A stretch of 25,989 bases of DNA from a virus: IMG/VR virus record IMGVR_UViG_3300021356_000145, positions 1 to 25,989 of that record, one strand, 5' to 3'. The translations under genes were made by a program, and so were the position numbers. Positions 6,336 to 14,244 of this stretch are shown piece after piece. A model generated the notes under the pieces. That model saw only the letters and a program-made list of their open reading frames with translations, ran no database searches and had not been told where the DNA came from. Position 1 is the first letter of the stretch; every line of letters starts with the position of its first letter.

Positions 6336-7627
6336 TGAAGCAAGTACAAGATTTTTTGGAGTCTATCTCTAGTGAAGAAGGACTCTATCCTTATATGGCC
6401 AATCGCAGGGAGTTTATCCCTGGAGAGTCTCCTGTATATTACTCTGGTCCTTATTGGGATAATAAAGAAATTGAAACTATTTTCAATTGTTTCTTGAAGG
6501 GGAAGTGGTTGGCATCTGGTGAAGAGGTTAATAAGTTTGAACGCTTGTTCTCCAAGAAGTTTAACAAACAGTCTTCTTTGATGGTGAACTCTGGTAGTTC
6601 TGCCAACCTGGTGATGATTGCTGCATTGAAGAAGTATTTTGGATGGGCAGATGGTGATGAGATCATTGTATCCTGCGTTGGATTCCCAACTACTATCGCT
6701 CCCATTGTCCAGAATGGATTGAAACCAGTCTTCGTTGATATTGATTTTTCTGATTTGAATTGGGATGTCAATGAGATTGAAGATAAGATTACTACACGAA
6801 CTAAGGCCCTGTTCTCTTCTCCCGTCCTTGGTAATCCATATGATTATGATGCTATCTTGGACATCTGTGATCGTTATAAACTTGAACTAATCTCTGACAA
6901 TTGTGATAGTTTAGGTAGTAAGTGGAACGGCCATTATCTGACTGACCACTCTATTGCTGCTTCTTGTTCATTTTACCCAGCACACCATATCTGCACGGGT
7001 GAGGGTGGTATGATCTCCTCTGATAACACGGATCTGATCAACATTGCTCGTAGCATTGCTTGGTGGGGACGTGACTGCTACTGTGTGGGTCAACAGAATC
7101 TGCTGTCTTGTGGAACTTGTGGTAAGCGATTTGATAAGTGGATTGAAAAGTATGATGGCATCATTGATCACAAGTATGTGTATTCTCAGATGGGATACAA
7201 CTTGAAACCAATGGACTTCCAAGGTGCTATCGGTTCAGTTCAAATGGAAAAGCAGGATGAGATCCATGCACTCCGTCGTAAGAATAAGTTTGCAATTCAA
7301 GAACACCTTGAGAAGATCCCTGGTGTCCGTAGTGTGAATGAACTGCCAGAGGCAGAGACGAGTTGGTTTGGTGTTCCTATCATCTGTGATAATGCAGAAA
7401 TTAAAAATACTTTGACTCAACACTTGGAGAAGAACAAGGTTCAGACTCGTAATTACTTTGCAGGTAATATTCTAATGCACCCTGGTTACAGTCACCTTGA
7501 CTACTACAAGAACTATCCTAATGCATGTAAGGTTCTTGATACTGTATTCTTTGTTGGTTGTTCTCCTACAATCACAGAAGAGATGGTTGAATATATTGGA
7601 ACTGTAACGCAATCGTTTAAACTATGA
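6335..7627 (+). CDS. RfbH/E1-type NDP-4-keto-6-deoxyhexose 3-dehydratase
   Basis: This 430-residue PLP-fold protein belongs to the DegT/DnrJ/EryC1 family. The lysine that normally holds PLP is replaced by His217 in SFYPAHHICTGEGG, as in CDP-6-deoxy-xylo-4-hexulose 3-dehydrase (E1, RfbH). The region GRDCYC...CGTCGKRF plus DHKYVYSQMGYNLKPMDFQ matches E1 closely. Cys190, Cys248 and Cys250 reproduce the C-x57-C-x-C spacing of the E1 [2Fe-2S] cluster, with Cys259 or Cys262 as the fourth ligand. E1 removes the C3 hydroxyl of a 4-keto-6-deoxy sugar with electrons from a reductase (E3/RfbI). No reductase, 4,6-dehydratase or cytidylyltransferase for this route is seen in the window. ATG 6335 is preferred over an in-frame TTG at 6332. 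Confidence 0.87.
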   Translation: MKQVQDFLESISSEEGLYPYMANRREFIPGESPVYYSGPYWDNKEIETIFNCFLKGKWLASGEEVNKFERLFSKKFNKQSSLMVNSGSSANLVMIAALKKYFGWADGDEIIVSCVGFPTTIAPIVQNGLKPVFVDIDFSDLNWDVNEIEDKITTRTKALFSSPVLGNPYDYDAILDICDRYKLELISDNCDSLGSKWNGHYLTDHSIAASCSFYPAHHICTGEGGMISSDNTDLINIARSIAWWGRDCYCVGQQNLLSCGTCGKRFDKWIEKYDGIIDHKYVYSQMGYNLKPMDFQGAIGSVQMEKQDEIHALRRKNKFAIQEHLEKIPGVRSVNELPEAETSWFGVPIICDNAEIKNTLTQHLEKNKVQTRNYFAGNILMHPGYSHLDYYKNYPNACKVLDTVFFVGCSPTITEEMVEYIGTVTQSFKL

Positions 7628-9309
7628 GAGTAGCGGATTATGTAATCGACCAGATTTACAAGGCAGGTTGTGAACATATCTTCCTTGTAACTGGTGGCGG
7701 AGCAATGCATCTCAACGATGCAGTTGCTGCACACGGAAAGATTAAACCTGTATGTAATCATCACGAACAAGCATCTGCTATGGCTGCTGTAGCATATGCC
7801 AAATACAATAATAGTCTGGCAGCAGTCAATGTAACTACAGGTTGTGGTGGCACCAACGCTATCACAGGACTCCTAGATGCCTGGCAAGACAGCGTTCCTG
7901 TTATCTTTGTTTCTGGCAATGTCAACCGCCCACACATGGCACCAGAGGGTAGCAGAAACCTTGGTGTGCAGGAAGCAAACATCATTGATATTGTGAAACC
8001 CATCACTAAATATGCCGTGGTGGTCAATGATCCCCAAGACATCGATGAGGTAATGAAAGATGCGATTCGGATTGCTACTCACGGTCGTCCTGGTCCTGTA
8101 TGGATTGACATTCCTATGGACGTACAAGGGGCTCAGTTTACTACCATTACCGAACTGATTGAGAGAGCAGAAAGACCTTTGATTCTTGCTGGTAATGGTA
8201 TTAACTGTGCTCATGCTAGAGAAGAGTTTGTTGATTTTGTTCAGACAACAAACATTCCCGTAGTCACTTCATATAACGCAGTCGATCTGTTCCCTTCTGT
8301 TTATTCAAATTTTGTAGGTAGAGTTGGTGTCAAGGGAACTCGTGCTGGTAACTTTGCAATGCAGAACTGCGATTTGCTCTTAGTAATTGGTTGCCGTCTT
8401 CCTGTCCCTGTGACTGGATACAACTACACCACGTTTGCTAGAGAGGCAACAGTTATTGTAGTTGACATTGATAAAGATGAGCACTCAAAGAATACTGTTG
8501 ATATTGATTGGTTTATTCACAGAGATGCCAAAGACTTCCTTACTCTGAATAAGTTTGATCGTGAGAAGACTGATTGGAATAAGACTTGTTCTGGATGGAG
8601 AGACCAATGGCCTGTCTGTCCTAGCGAAAACCCATCAGAAAAAGTAGATCTTTACTACTTTATGAAGGTGCTAAATGAACGTAAGCGTATTAACGATGTA
8701 GTAATCTCAGATGCTGGTTCTGCATTTTATGTTTGCTCTCAGGCAACAGAGATTAAAGGAAAGCAGAGATATATTACCTCCAGTTCCCAGGCAGAGATGG
8801 GATTCACTATCCCTGCTTGTATTGGTGCAGCATTTGCTAAGGATGGTGAGGTGATTGGTGTGACTGGTGATGGTTCATTTATGATGAATCTGCAAGAACT
8901 GCAAACTATCAAACACTACAATCTACCCATTAAGTTGTTCGTATGGAATAATGATGGTTATCTCTCTATCCGCACCACACAGAAGAAGTTCTTTGAGGGA
9001 AGAGAGATTGGAACCGATGCTGAGAGTGGTGTATCTATTCCAAACATCCGTGAGGTGGTAAAGAGTTTTGGTATCGAGCATGTGTATGCTGATGCTAAGG
9101 AACTAGACCATGCAGTCCGCACCACACTTGATCATGATGGACCCATTGTTTGTGAAGTTCTCTGTGAGAAGTGGCAAGAGGTTGTCCCTACGATGCAAGG
9201 TAGAAAGAACCCAGACGGAACGATTAGCGCACCACCCTTAGAAGATATGTATCCTTTCTTGTCGAGAGAGGAGTTCTATGATAACATGATCATTAAGCCT
9301 CTAGACTGA
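7624..9309 (+). CDS. ThDP-dependent acetolactate synthase-like carboligase
   Basis: This 561-residue protein has the full three-domain plan of ThDP enzymes. The N-terminal Pyr domain has catalytic Glu48 in CNHHEQA. A central domain spans about 185-310. The C-terminal PP domain has ThDP/Mg motif GDGSFMMN (415-422) ending at NNDGY (442-446). The tail KNPDGTISAPPLEDMYPFL is typical of homologues found in O-antigen clusters rather than of branched amino acid synthesis. The nearest functional model is YerE, which joins a two-carbon unit from pyruvate to C4 of a 3,6-dideoxy-4-keto sugar made by an E1 enzyme. An E1 gene is immediately upstream (ATGA overlap). FAD binding cannot be judged from sequence alone. 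Confidence 0.82.
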   Translation: MRVADYVIDQIYKAGCEHIFLVTGGGAMHLNDAVAAHGKIKPVCNHHEQASAMAAVAYAKYNNSLAAVNVTTGCGGTNAITGLLDAWQDSVPVIFVSGNVNRPHMAPEGSRNLGVQEANIIDIVKPITKYAVVVNDPQDIDEVMKDAIRIATHGRPGPVWIDIPMDVQGAQFTTITELIERAERPLILAGNGINCAHAREEFVDFVQTTNIPVVTSYNAVDLFPSVYSNFVGRVGVKGTRAGNFAMQNCDLLLVIGCRLPVPVTGYNYTTFAREATVIVVDIDKDEHSKNTVDIDWFIHRDAKDFLTLNKFDREKTDWNKTCSGWRDQWPVCPSENPSEKVDLYYFMKVLNERKRINDVVISDAGSAFYVCSQATEIKGKQRYITSSSQAEMGFTIPACIGAAFAKDGEVIGVTGDGSFMMNLQELQTIKHYNLPIKLFVWNNDGYLSIRTTQKKFFEGREIGTDAESGVSIPNIREVVKSFGIEHVYADAKELDHAVRTTLDHDGPIVCEVLCEKWQEVVPTMQGRKNPDGTISAPPLEDMYPFLSREEFYDNMIIKPLD

Positions 9310-9310
9310 T

Positions 9311-10177
9311 ATGCCTGCTGATAATAAAGATAAAGTAACTATCCTAAAGTTACGCAAGCAAAAACAGAATAACGTAAAGACTGTTGGTGTCACTGCTTAC
9401 GATTATCCACAGGCACTTATGGCAGATAATGCAGGTGTCGATTGGATTCTAGTTGGTGACTCTCTTGGCATGACCACTCTTGGATACAAGAGCACGATTC
9501 CTGTCACTATGGATGACATGCTCCGCTCTGCCAGAGCAGTTGCAAGGGGTTCTAGTCGTGCCTTTACTGTAGGCGACTTGCCCTACATGTCCTATCAGGT
9601 CTCTAATGAAGAAGCAGTTAAGAACGCTGGTGACTTTATCCAAGCAGGCATGGATGCAGTCAAGGTAGAAGGGTGTATGGTAGAGAGGGTCAAGGCAATC
9701 TGTGATGCAGGTATTATGGTGATGAGTCACCTTGGTCTGACTCCACACACTAGGGCAAAACTTGGTGGATACCGTGTTCAAGGTAAGACTGCAGATCAGG
9801 CAAAGATTATTCTTGATCAAGCCCTACGTCTTCAAGATGCTGGTTGCACGTTCCTTCTGCTTGAAGGTATGCCTAGAGAATCTGCTGAAATGATTGCAAC
9901 CAATCTTGAAATTCCTGTATATGGAATCGGTGCTGGTGATAAGGTTGATGGTCAACTGGTTATTATGCATGACTTGGTTGGACTCTTCTGGGAGTTCAAG
10001 TCTAAGTTTGTGAAGCGATACTGTGAAGCAGGACAGATGATTCAGTCTGCTCTGACTGATTATGTTAATGAAGTCCGTGATCTTAAGTTCCCTTCAGAGG
10101 AGAACTTCTATGCAATCAAGGATGAAGAACTAGAAAAACTTCTGGGACAAGGAGCAGGTTGGAAGCATGACAAGTAA
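9311..10177 (+). CDS. panB: PanB-like 3-methyl-2-oxobutanoate hydroxymethyltransferase
   Basis: This 288-residue TIM-barrel protein keeps the PanB signature. VGVTAYDYPQA (25-35) is present. Metal ligands sit in LVGDSLGM (Asp50), TVGDLPYMSY (Asp89) and VKVEGC (Glu120). MSHLGLTPH (138-146) is conserved, and the catalytic Glu is in LLLEGMP (Glu185). GIGAGDKVDGQLVI is the usual GIGAG-x(4)-DGQ stretch. PanB transfers a hydroxymethyl group from methylene-tetrahydrofolate to a 2-oxo acid. It starts one base after the ThDP gene and overlaps the next reductase, so it is more likely part of a sugar or branch-building route than of pantothenate supply. The true 2-oxo acid is unknown. Confidence 0.88.
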   Translation: MPADNKDKVTILKLRKQKQNNVKTVGVTAYDYPQALMADNAGVDWILVGDSLGMTTLGYKSTIPVTMDDMLRSARAVARGSSRAFTVGDLPYMSYQVSNEEAVKNAGDFIQAGMDAVKVEGCMVERVKAICDAGIMVMSHLGLTPHTRAKLGGYRVQGKTADQAKIILDQALRLQDAGCTFLLLEGMPRESAEMIATNLEIPVYGIGAGDKVDGQLVIMHDLVGLFWEFKSKFVKRYCEAGQMIQSALTDYVNEVRDLKFPSEENFYAIKDEELEKLLGQGAGWKHDK

Positions 10178-10958
10178 GAAGATCTTCTTTACAGGTGGTG
10201 GGGGATTTATGGGGAGAGAGATTATTCCCCTTCTAAAAAAATCGGGACATAAAGTTATCGCCCCAAAGTCCAGAGAACTTAATCTTTTAGATACTTCTGC
10301 TGTTTCTGAGTTTGTCAAAAAGAATGAGTTTGATATAATTATCCATGCTGCTATGTGTAGTGGCACTGGAAGATATGGAAAACCAGACGGACTAGAAGTT
10401 CTTGATAAAAATCTAAGGATGTTTGAGAACGTGTTCCGATATGCTGGCGATATTGAAAAGTTTATCAACTTTGATAGTGGAGCATCTCTTTTTAGAGATG
10501 CAGATATCCCAGATACCACATATGGATTTTCAAAATACACTATTGCTAGAAGCGTTGATGCGATAGACAATGGAATTAATTTAAGAATATATGGTTGTTT
10601 TGGTGCTACAGAAGAAAGCAATAGATTTTTTGCAACCAATATTCAAAATTATATTAACAAGAAACCAATCACTATTTTTAGAGATAGGTTAATGGATTTC
10701 ACATATGCTGGAGATATTCATTTAATCTTGGAGTATGCTCTTCAGAAGAATATTAAAGACTGTGACTGTGTATACTCTTCTAAGTATCGCTTGACTGATA
10801 TTGCGGAGATGATTAATAGTCTTGATAGATATGATGTGCCAATCATTGTTAAGAATCGTGGTATGGATCCAAACTATTGTGGTTCTTGTTCTATATTTGA
10901 TCTAGACTTTATTGGATTGGAAGATGGAATCAAGAGGTGTTATGAAAGTTTTTGTTAA
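10167..10958 (+). CDS. NAD(P)-dependent sugar epimerase/reductase (extended SDR)
   Basis: This encodes 263 residues with the nucleotide-binding motif GGGGFMG (10-16), DIIIHAAM (56-63) and the catalytic YGFSK (Tyr119, Lys123). The pattern SRELNLLD...IIHAA is like GDP-fucose synthase and 4-keto reductases. A plausible role is reducing the keto group of the sugar formed by the RfbH and ThDP steps, the role YerF has in yersiniose synthesis. It overlaps panB by 11 bases and the next gene by 17. By eye it is richer in ATA, TTA and AAA codons than its neighbours. The exact reaction is not determined. Confidence 0.72.
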   Translation: MTSKKIFFTGGGGFMGREIIPLLKKSGHKVIAPKSRELNLLDTSAVSEFVKKNEFDIIIHAAMCSGTGRYGKPDGLEVLDKNLRMFENVFRYAGDIEKFINFDSGASLFRDADIPDTTYGFSKYTIARSVDAIDNGINLRIYGCFGATEESNRFFATNIQNYINKKPITIFRDRLMDFTYAGDIHLILEYALQKNIKDCDCVYSSKYRLTDIAEMINSLDRYDVPIIVKNRGMDPNYCGSCSIFDLDFIGLEDGIKRCYESFC

Positions 10959-11334
10959 TGGTTGCTTTGATGTCTTGCATCGCGGTCATTATGAATTGAT
11001 ACATTATGCATCTAGTCTAGGAGAACTGACTGTTGCTCTAGATAGTGACGAGAAGGTATCAAGAGACAAAGGCCCTGATAGACCGATCTATCCTCTTGAG
11101 GATAGAGTTTATCAAATGACCCGTCTTCGAGGAGTGAATGAAGTTTTATCATTCTCTACAAGAGAAGAACTAGAAAGGTTGGTAGAAGTCATTAAACCTG
11201 ATATAATGATCGTAGGTTCTGATTGGAAAGGTAAAGAGGTTGTAGGATCACAGTATGCAAAAGAGGTCAAGTTCTTCGACAGACTCGGAGATTACTCCAC
11301 TACAAAAACAATTCAAGGTTCTCCTTATCGGTGA
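10942..11334 (+). CDS. Cytidylyl/adenylyltransferase (HldE C-domain/TagD-like)
   Basis: This encodes 130 residues beginning MKVFVNGCFDVLHRGHYELI. The HxGH site is His13-x-x-His16. PLEDRVYQMTRLRGVNEV and the closing YSTTKTI are typical of the HldE/RfaE2 nucleotidyltransferase domain. The ATG at 10942 begins exactly at the family N-terminus, so an in-frame ATG at 10912 is not used. It activates a sugar- or polyol-phosphate to an NDP derivative. Normally this domain follows the kinase in HldE. Here it is separate and precedes the kinase gene, overlapping it by 80 bases. Confidence 0.85.
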   Translation: MKVFVNGCFDVLHRGHYELIHYASSLGELTVALDSDEKVSRDKGPDRPIYPLEDRVYQMTRLRGVNEVLSFSTREELERLVEVIKPDIMIVGSDWKGKEVVGSQYAKEVKFFDRLGDYSTTKTIQGSPYR

Positions 11335-12046
11335 TAGTTGCATAGATCAATACGTCTATGGAACCTGCGATAGAATCAACCCAGAGGCACCTGTTCCTAT
11401 TCTTAAGTATAAGAGACAGGAAAGTGTTGATGGAATGGCATACAACGTCAGGAACAACCTGCAGGCATTTGGTCTTGATGTTACTACAATCACACAGGAA
11501 GAGACTATCTTCAAGACACGATATATTGATGAAAGATATAGTCAGCAGATCTTGAGAGTTGATACTGAAGGAGAACTTAAACCTTTGGGTTATGATCTCC
11601 CACAAGAAAGATTTAATGCCCTTGTCATATCTGATTATGACAAGGGATTTATCACGTCTAGACGATTGTTTGAATTGGTTGAATGGTTCGATGGTCCTAT
11701 CTTTATTGATAGTAAGAAGACAGTTCTCCCAGTAGATAGTGCCTTCATTAAGATCAACAATTATGAGTATGACAAACTAGAAAATCAGAACACTGATAAC
11801 CTGATTATCACTAGAGGATCCAAAGGAGCAGAGTATCGTGGAACACTATATCCAGGGGAAGAAGTGAGCACTTACGATGTATGTGGTGCAGGTGATACTT
11901 TCTTGTCTGCTCTAGTTTACTTTTATCTTTTGTATGGTAAAATAGAAACTGCTATACCATATGCAAACAAAGCAGCATCGATTGCTGTATCTAACTTTGG
12001 AACTTACATACTAAACAAACAGGATATTGATGAGATACGTAGTTGA
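11255..12046 (+). CDS. PfkB/ribokinase-family sugar kinase (HldE N-domain-like)
   Basis: This encodes 263 residues. VLLIGDSCIDQYVYGTCDR and NPEAPVPIL (22-50) match the start of heptose-7-phosphate kinase. LVISDYDKG (123-131) and the catalytic DVCGAGDTF (208-216, Asp214) are canonical PfkB. It is some 50 residues shorter than usual HldE kinase domains. The first 19 residues lie inside the end of the upstream gene, are Ser-rich and unlike the family. The family-like part begins at Phe20 but no canonical start codon lies there, so ATG 11255 is the best start. Together with the nucleotidyltransferase, HAD protein and cupin it looks like an NDP-heptose-type activation set. Confidence 0.78.
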   Translation: MQKRSSSSTDSEITPLQKQFKVLLIGDSCIDQYVYGTCDRINPEAPVPILKYKRQESVDGMAYNVRNNLQAFGLDVTTITQEETIFKTRYIDERYSQQILRVDTEGELKPLGYDLPQERFNALVISDYDKGFITSRRLFELVEWFDGPIFIDSKKTVLPVDSAFIKINNYEYDKLENQNTDNLIITRGSKGAEYRGTLYPGEEVSTYDVCGAGDTFLSALVYFYLLYGKIETAIPYANKAASIAVSNFGTYILNKQDIDEIRS

Positions 12047-12359
12047 CATTGATGGAACTATCTGCACTCCTGGTCCAACTGAGGAGATGCGTTATGAACA
12101 GGCTATGCCAATTCAGGATAGAATTGATAAAATAAATAAACTATACGACGAGGGTCATACCATCGTGTATCTTACTGCTAGAGGGATGGGACGTTTTAGT
12201 AATATTACGGACCTGGCAGTAAAAGAATTCTACGAATTTACAGAGATACAACTAAGTTTGTGGGGATGTAAGTATCATCAATTATTCTTAGGTAAACCAT
12301 CTGGGGACTATTACATTGACGACAAAGGGGTAAACTCTGATGACTTCTTCGGAGATTAA
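12030..12359 (+). CDS. Small HAD-superfamily phosphatase
   Basis: This encodes 109 residues starting MRYVVDIDGTICTP. The DxDGT loop is at 7-11 with nucleophile Asp7 and Asp9, YLTARG is motif II, and GKPSGDYYIDDKG supplies the motif III lysine and motif IV acidic pair. There is essentially no cap domain, as in sugar-phosphate phosphatases of capsule and LPS clusters. ATG 12030 is preferred to the TTG at 12027. It overlaps the kinase stop and the cupin start. It probably removes a phosphate from a bis-phosphorylated sugar, as GmhB does, though it is much shorter than GmhB. Confidence 0.78.
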   Translation: MRYVVDIDGTICTPGPTEEMRYEQAMPIQDRIDKINKLYDEGHTIVYLTARGMGRFSNITDLAVKEFYEFTEIQLSLWGCKYHQLFLGKPSGDYYIDDKGVNSDDFFGD

Positions 12360-12696
12360 GTTCGTTCCCAAAGGTTGGGGACATGAAAAGTGGATTGTCA
12401 ATACTGATGAGTATTGTGGTAAACTCCTCTTCTTTGAAGAGGGGAAGAGATGCTCCTGGCATTATCACAAGATTAAGGACGAAACGTTCTACCTTCAGTC
12501 GGGCAAAATTCTTTTATACTATGGAGACACTGATAGTCTTGAAGGTGCAAAAGATACTGTTCTTACACCAGGGGACAAGTTCCACATCTATCGTGGACTT
12601 AGGCATCAGATGATTGCTATTGAACCATCTGAATTATTTGAATTTTCTACACAACATTTTGACGAAGATAGTTATCGAGTATTGAAAGGAGACTAA
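12340..12696 (+). CDS. Cupin protein (sugar isomerase/epimerase-like)
   Basis: This 118-residue single-domain cupin contains GWGHEKWIVN, the metal motif WHYHKIKDETFYLQSG (His-x-His and a following Glu) and a second motif HIYRGLRHQM with its His. The C-terminus FSTQHFDEDSYRV resembles the EST-H-x-DSYR ending of D-lyxose isomerase-like cupins. It begins 20 bases inside the HAD gene. It may isomerise a sugar phosphate or act as a metal-dependent accessory protein. The reaction is unknown. Confidence 0.7.
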   Translation: MTSSEIKFVPKGWGHEKWIVNTDEYCGKLLFFEEGKRCSWHYHKIKDETFYLQSGKILLYYGDTDSLEGAKDTVLTPGDKFHIYRGLRHQMIAIEPSELFEFSTQHFDEDSYRVLKGD

Positions 12697-12697
12697 A

Positions 12698-14242
12698 ATG
12701 AGTTTTGAGATTAGATTGACGGAGGGTAATCACCGAGGTTTCCTTTCCAACTTCATCACTATTTTGACAGGATACAGAGCACTTGAGAAAGCAGGAGTAG
12801 ATCTGGATAAGGTTTGTGTTGATCCTTCAATGTTTATGTTGTATGGCAATCCAAACAACTGGTTTGATCCTGCTAAGGTATCTGATGATGCACCACAGGT
12901 AGCAAATACACAGGACTTGTTTGACTGCGATTATCCTTGGGCATCATTCAGAGATTTTGATCTTAACAAATACAGGAAATACATTCCCTTCAATGATAGG
13001 ATGCAAGCAATCCTTGATAGTATTCCAGCGGAGAAGTATGCAAACTGTTTGGCTGTACATTATCGCGGCACTGATGGTGTGGGTCATACTGAGTTTGTTG
13101 GTGTAGAGAAGTATCTGAATGCAGCAGCAGAAGAACTTGAGTCTGGTGACTATGATGGTATCTTCCTTGCCACAGACCAGACAGACATCGTTGACATTTT
13201 CAAGGAAAGATTCAAGGATGTTGAGGTTCACTGCTATGACCACCAGAGGACGATGAGTAGGGCAGGACTGCACTATTCCATTCAGGCACAACCAAACTCT
13301 CCTGAGAGGATTCTGGCTGGGGATGAGGTGTTGATCGATGCCACTACCCTATCTCTGTGTAAGACGATGATTGGAAAGTCTTCCAACATCACAAACTATG
13401 CACGCATTCTAAATCCATTCTTGGAGACTCTCTACCAAGATTTGGATAGTAGTAATGAGCATGGAGATCATCGTGACTTTAGCGAGCACGGATATATTGA
13501 AAGGTTCCCACAGATTAGAACCAAGGACATTCAACCATTCATCTTTAACTGGAGAAACCAGTTTGAAAAGACCTGCGCGATTGAAGATTCTCTGAAAGAA
13601 ATCTTTGGTGAAGTGACTGTTATCAATAGTGATGAAGAGAATACACGCGAAGGTTGGATTGACCTTGGTGATGAGGCATACTTCACAATGCAGTTCCGAA
13701 AGGCTCTAGAACTTCTGAAACCAGACAAGAAAGTTCTGATGCATTGTCAAGGTGATACTGTGTTTGAAAATTACGAACAACTTGTCAAAGACGCAAGGAA
13801 GTATTATAATCTGTATGAGTGGGGGGTGTATGCTCCTGACGTAACGAACGTCTGGTATACACCTGAGCACACCGACATTGATGGTATTGAATCGGAAGAT
13901 GAAAATATCAAGATGGTTGCTTGTACTGACGAGACGGTATGGTTTGTGCATAGAGACATCATTGATGAATACTATGCAAGGAACTTGCCTGATGTTATGA
14001 CCCACGAACGCATGAAGATGGGTTGGGGATGGGATCTAGTAATGAACGGTATTTCCTTCTTGAAAGGTAGACCCGTCATCCGTGACTATGCCCACCAGAT
14101 TCAACACGCCAAAGGAACCAACTACAATAAGAATTCTGCAGGCGAAGAGATGGCAGGACTTTGGAATAGTCTTCAAGATGATCTGAAAGAATGCATCTCT
14201 TACATCAAAGGAGATAGAGAAAAACTGACTAAGTATTTTTGA
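12698..14242 (+). CDS. Two-domain glycosyltransferase (RGTD domain + second GT domain)
   Basis: This encodes 514 residues. The N-terminal part (1-260) has LAVHYRGTDGVGHTE (118-132) and FLATDQTDI (156-164), paralogous to the fucosyltransferase-like enzyme at 3238. The C-terminal part (about 275-514) starts QIRTKDIQPFIFNWRNQ and contains VLMHCQGDTVFENY and YEWGVYAPDVTNVWYT. It looks like a separate GT-A-type domain common in phage and cyanobacterial polysaccharide clusters. The fusion suggests two successive transfers by one polypeptide. It starts two bases after the cupin stop, with a GGAG-type ribosome site upstream. Confidence 0.68.
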   Translation: MSFEIRLTEGNHRGFLSNFITILTGYRALEKAGVDLDKVCVDPSMFMLYGNPNNWFDPAKVSDDAPQVANTQDLFDCDYPWASFRDFDLNKYRKYIPFNDRMQAILDSIPAEKYANCLAVHYRGTDGVGHTEFVGVEKYLNAAAEELESGDYDGIFLATDQTDIVDIFKERFKDVEVHCYDHQRTMSRAGLHYSIQAQPNSPERILAGDEVLIDATTLSLCKTMIGKSSNITNYARILNPFLETLYQDLDSSNEHGDHRDFSEHGYIERFPQIRTKDIQPFIFNWRNQFEKTCAIEDSLKEIFGEVTVINSDEENTREGWIDLGDEAYFTMQFRKALELLKPDKKVLMHCQGDTVFENYEQLVKDARKYYNLYEWGVYAPDVTNVWYTPEHTDIDGIESEDENIKMVACTDETVWFVHRDIIDEYYARNLPDVMTHERMKMGWGWDLVMNGISFLKGRPVIRDYAHQIQHAKGTNYNKNSAGEEMAGLWNSLQDDLKECISYIKGDREKLTKYF

Positions 14243-14244
14243 TA

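Noticed and set aside
6335-7627. Ordinary DegT/DnrJ sugar aminotransferase
   Set aside because: The PLP lysine is replaced by His217 and the E1-type Cys ligands are present, pointing to a 3-dehydratase.
9311-10177. PanB as a simple pantothenate/CoA auxiliary metabolic gene
   Set aside because: No panC, panD or panE is nearby, and the gene is translationally packed inside a sugar cluster between a carboligase and a reductase. It remains an alternative but is less likely.
11300-11320. Programmed frameshift joining nucleotidyltransferase and kinase
   Set aside because: The A-run is only five bases, no slippery heptamer or following structure is evident, and the nucleotidyltransferase ends at its natural family end.
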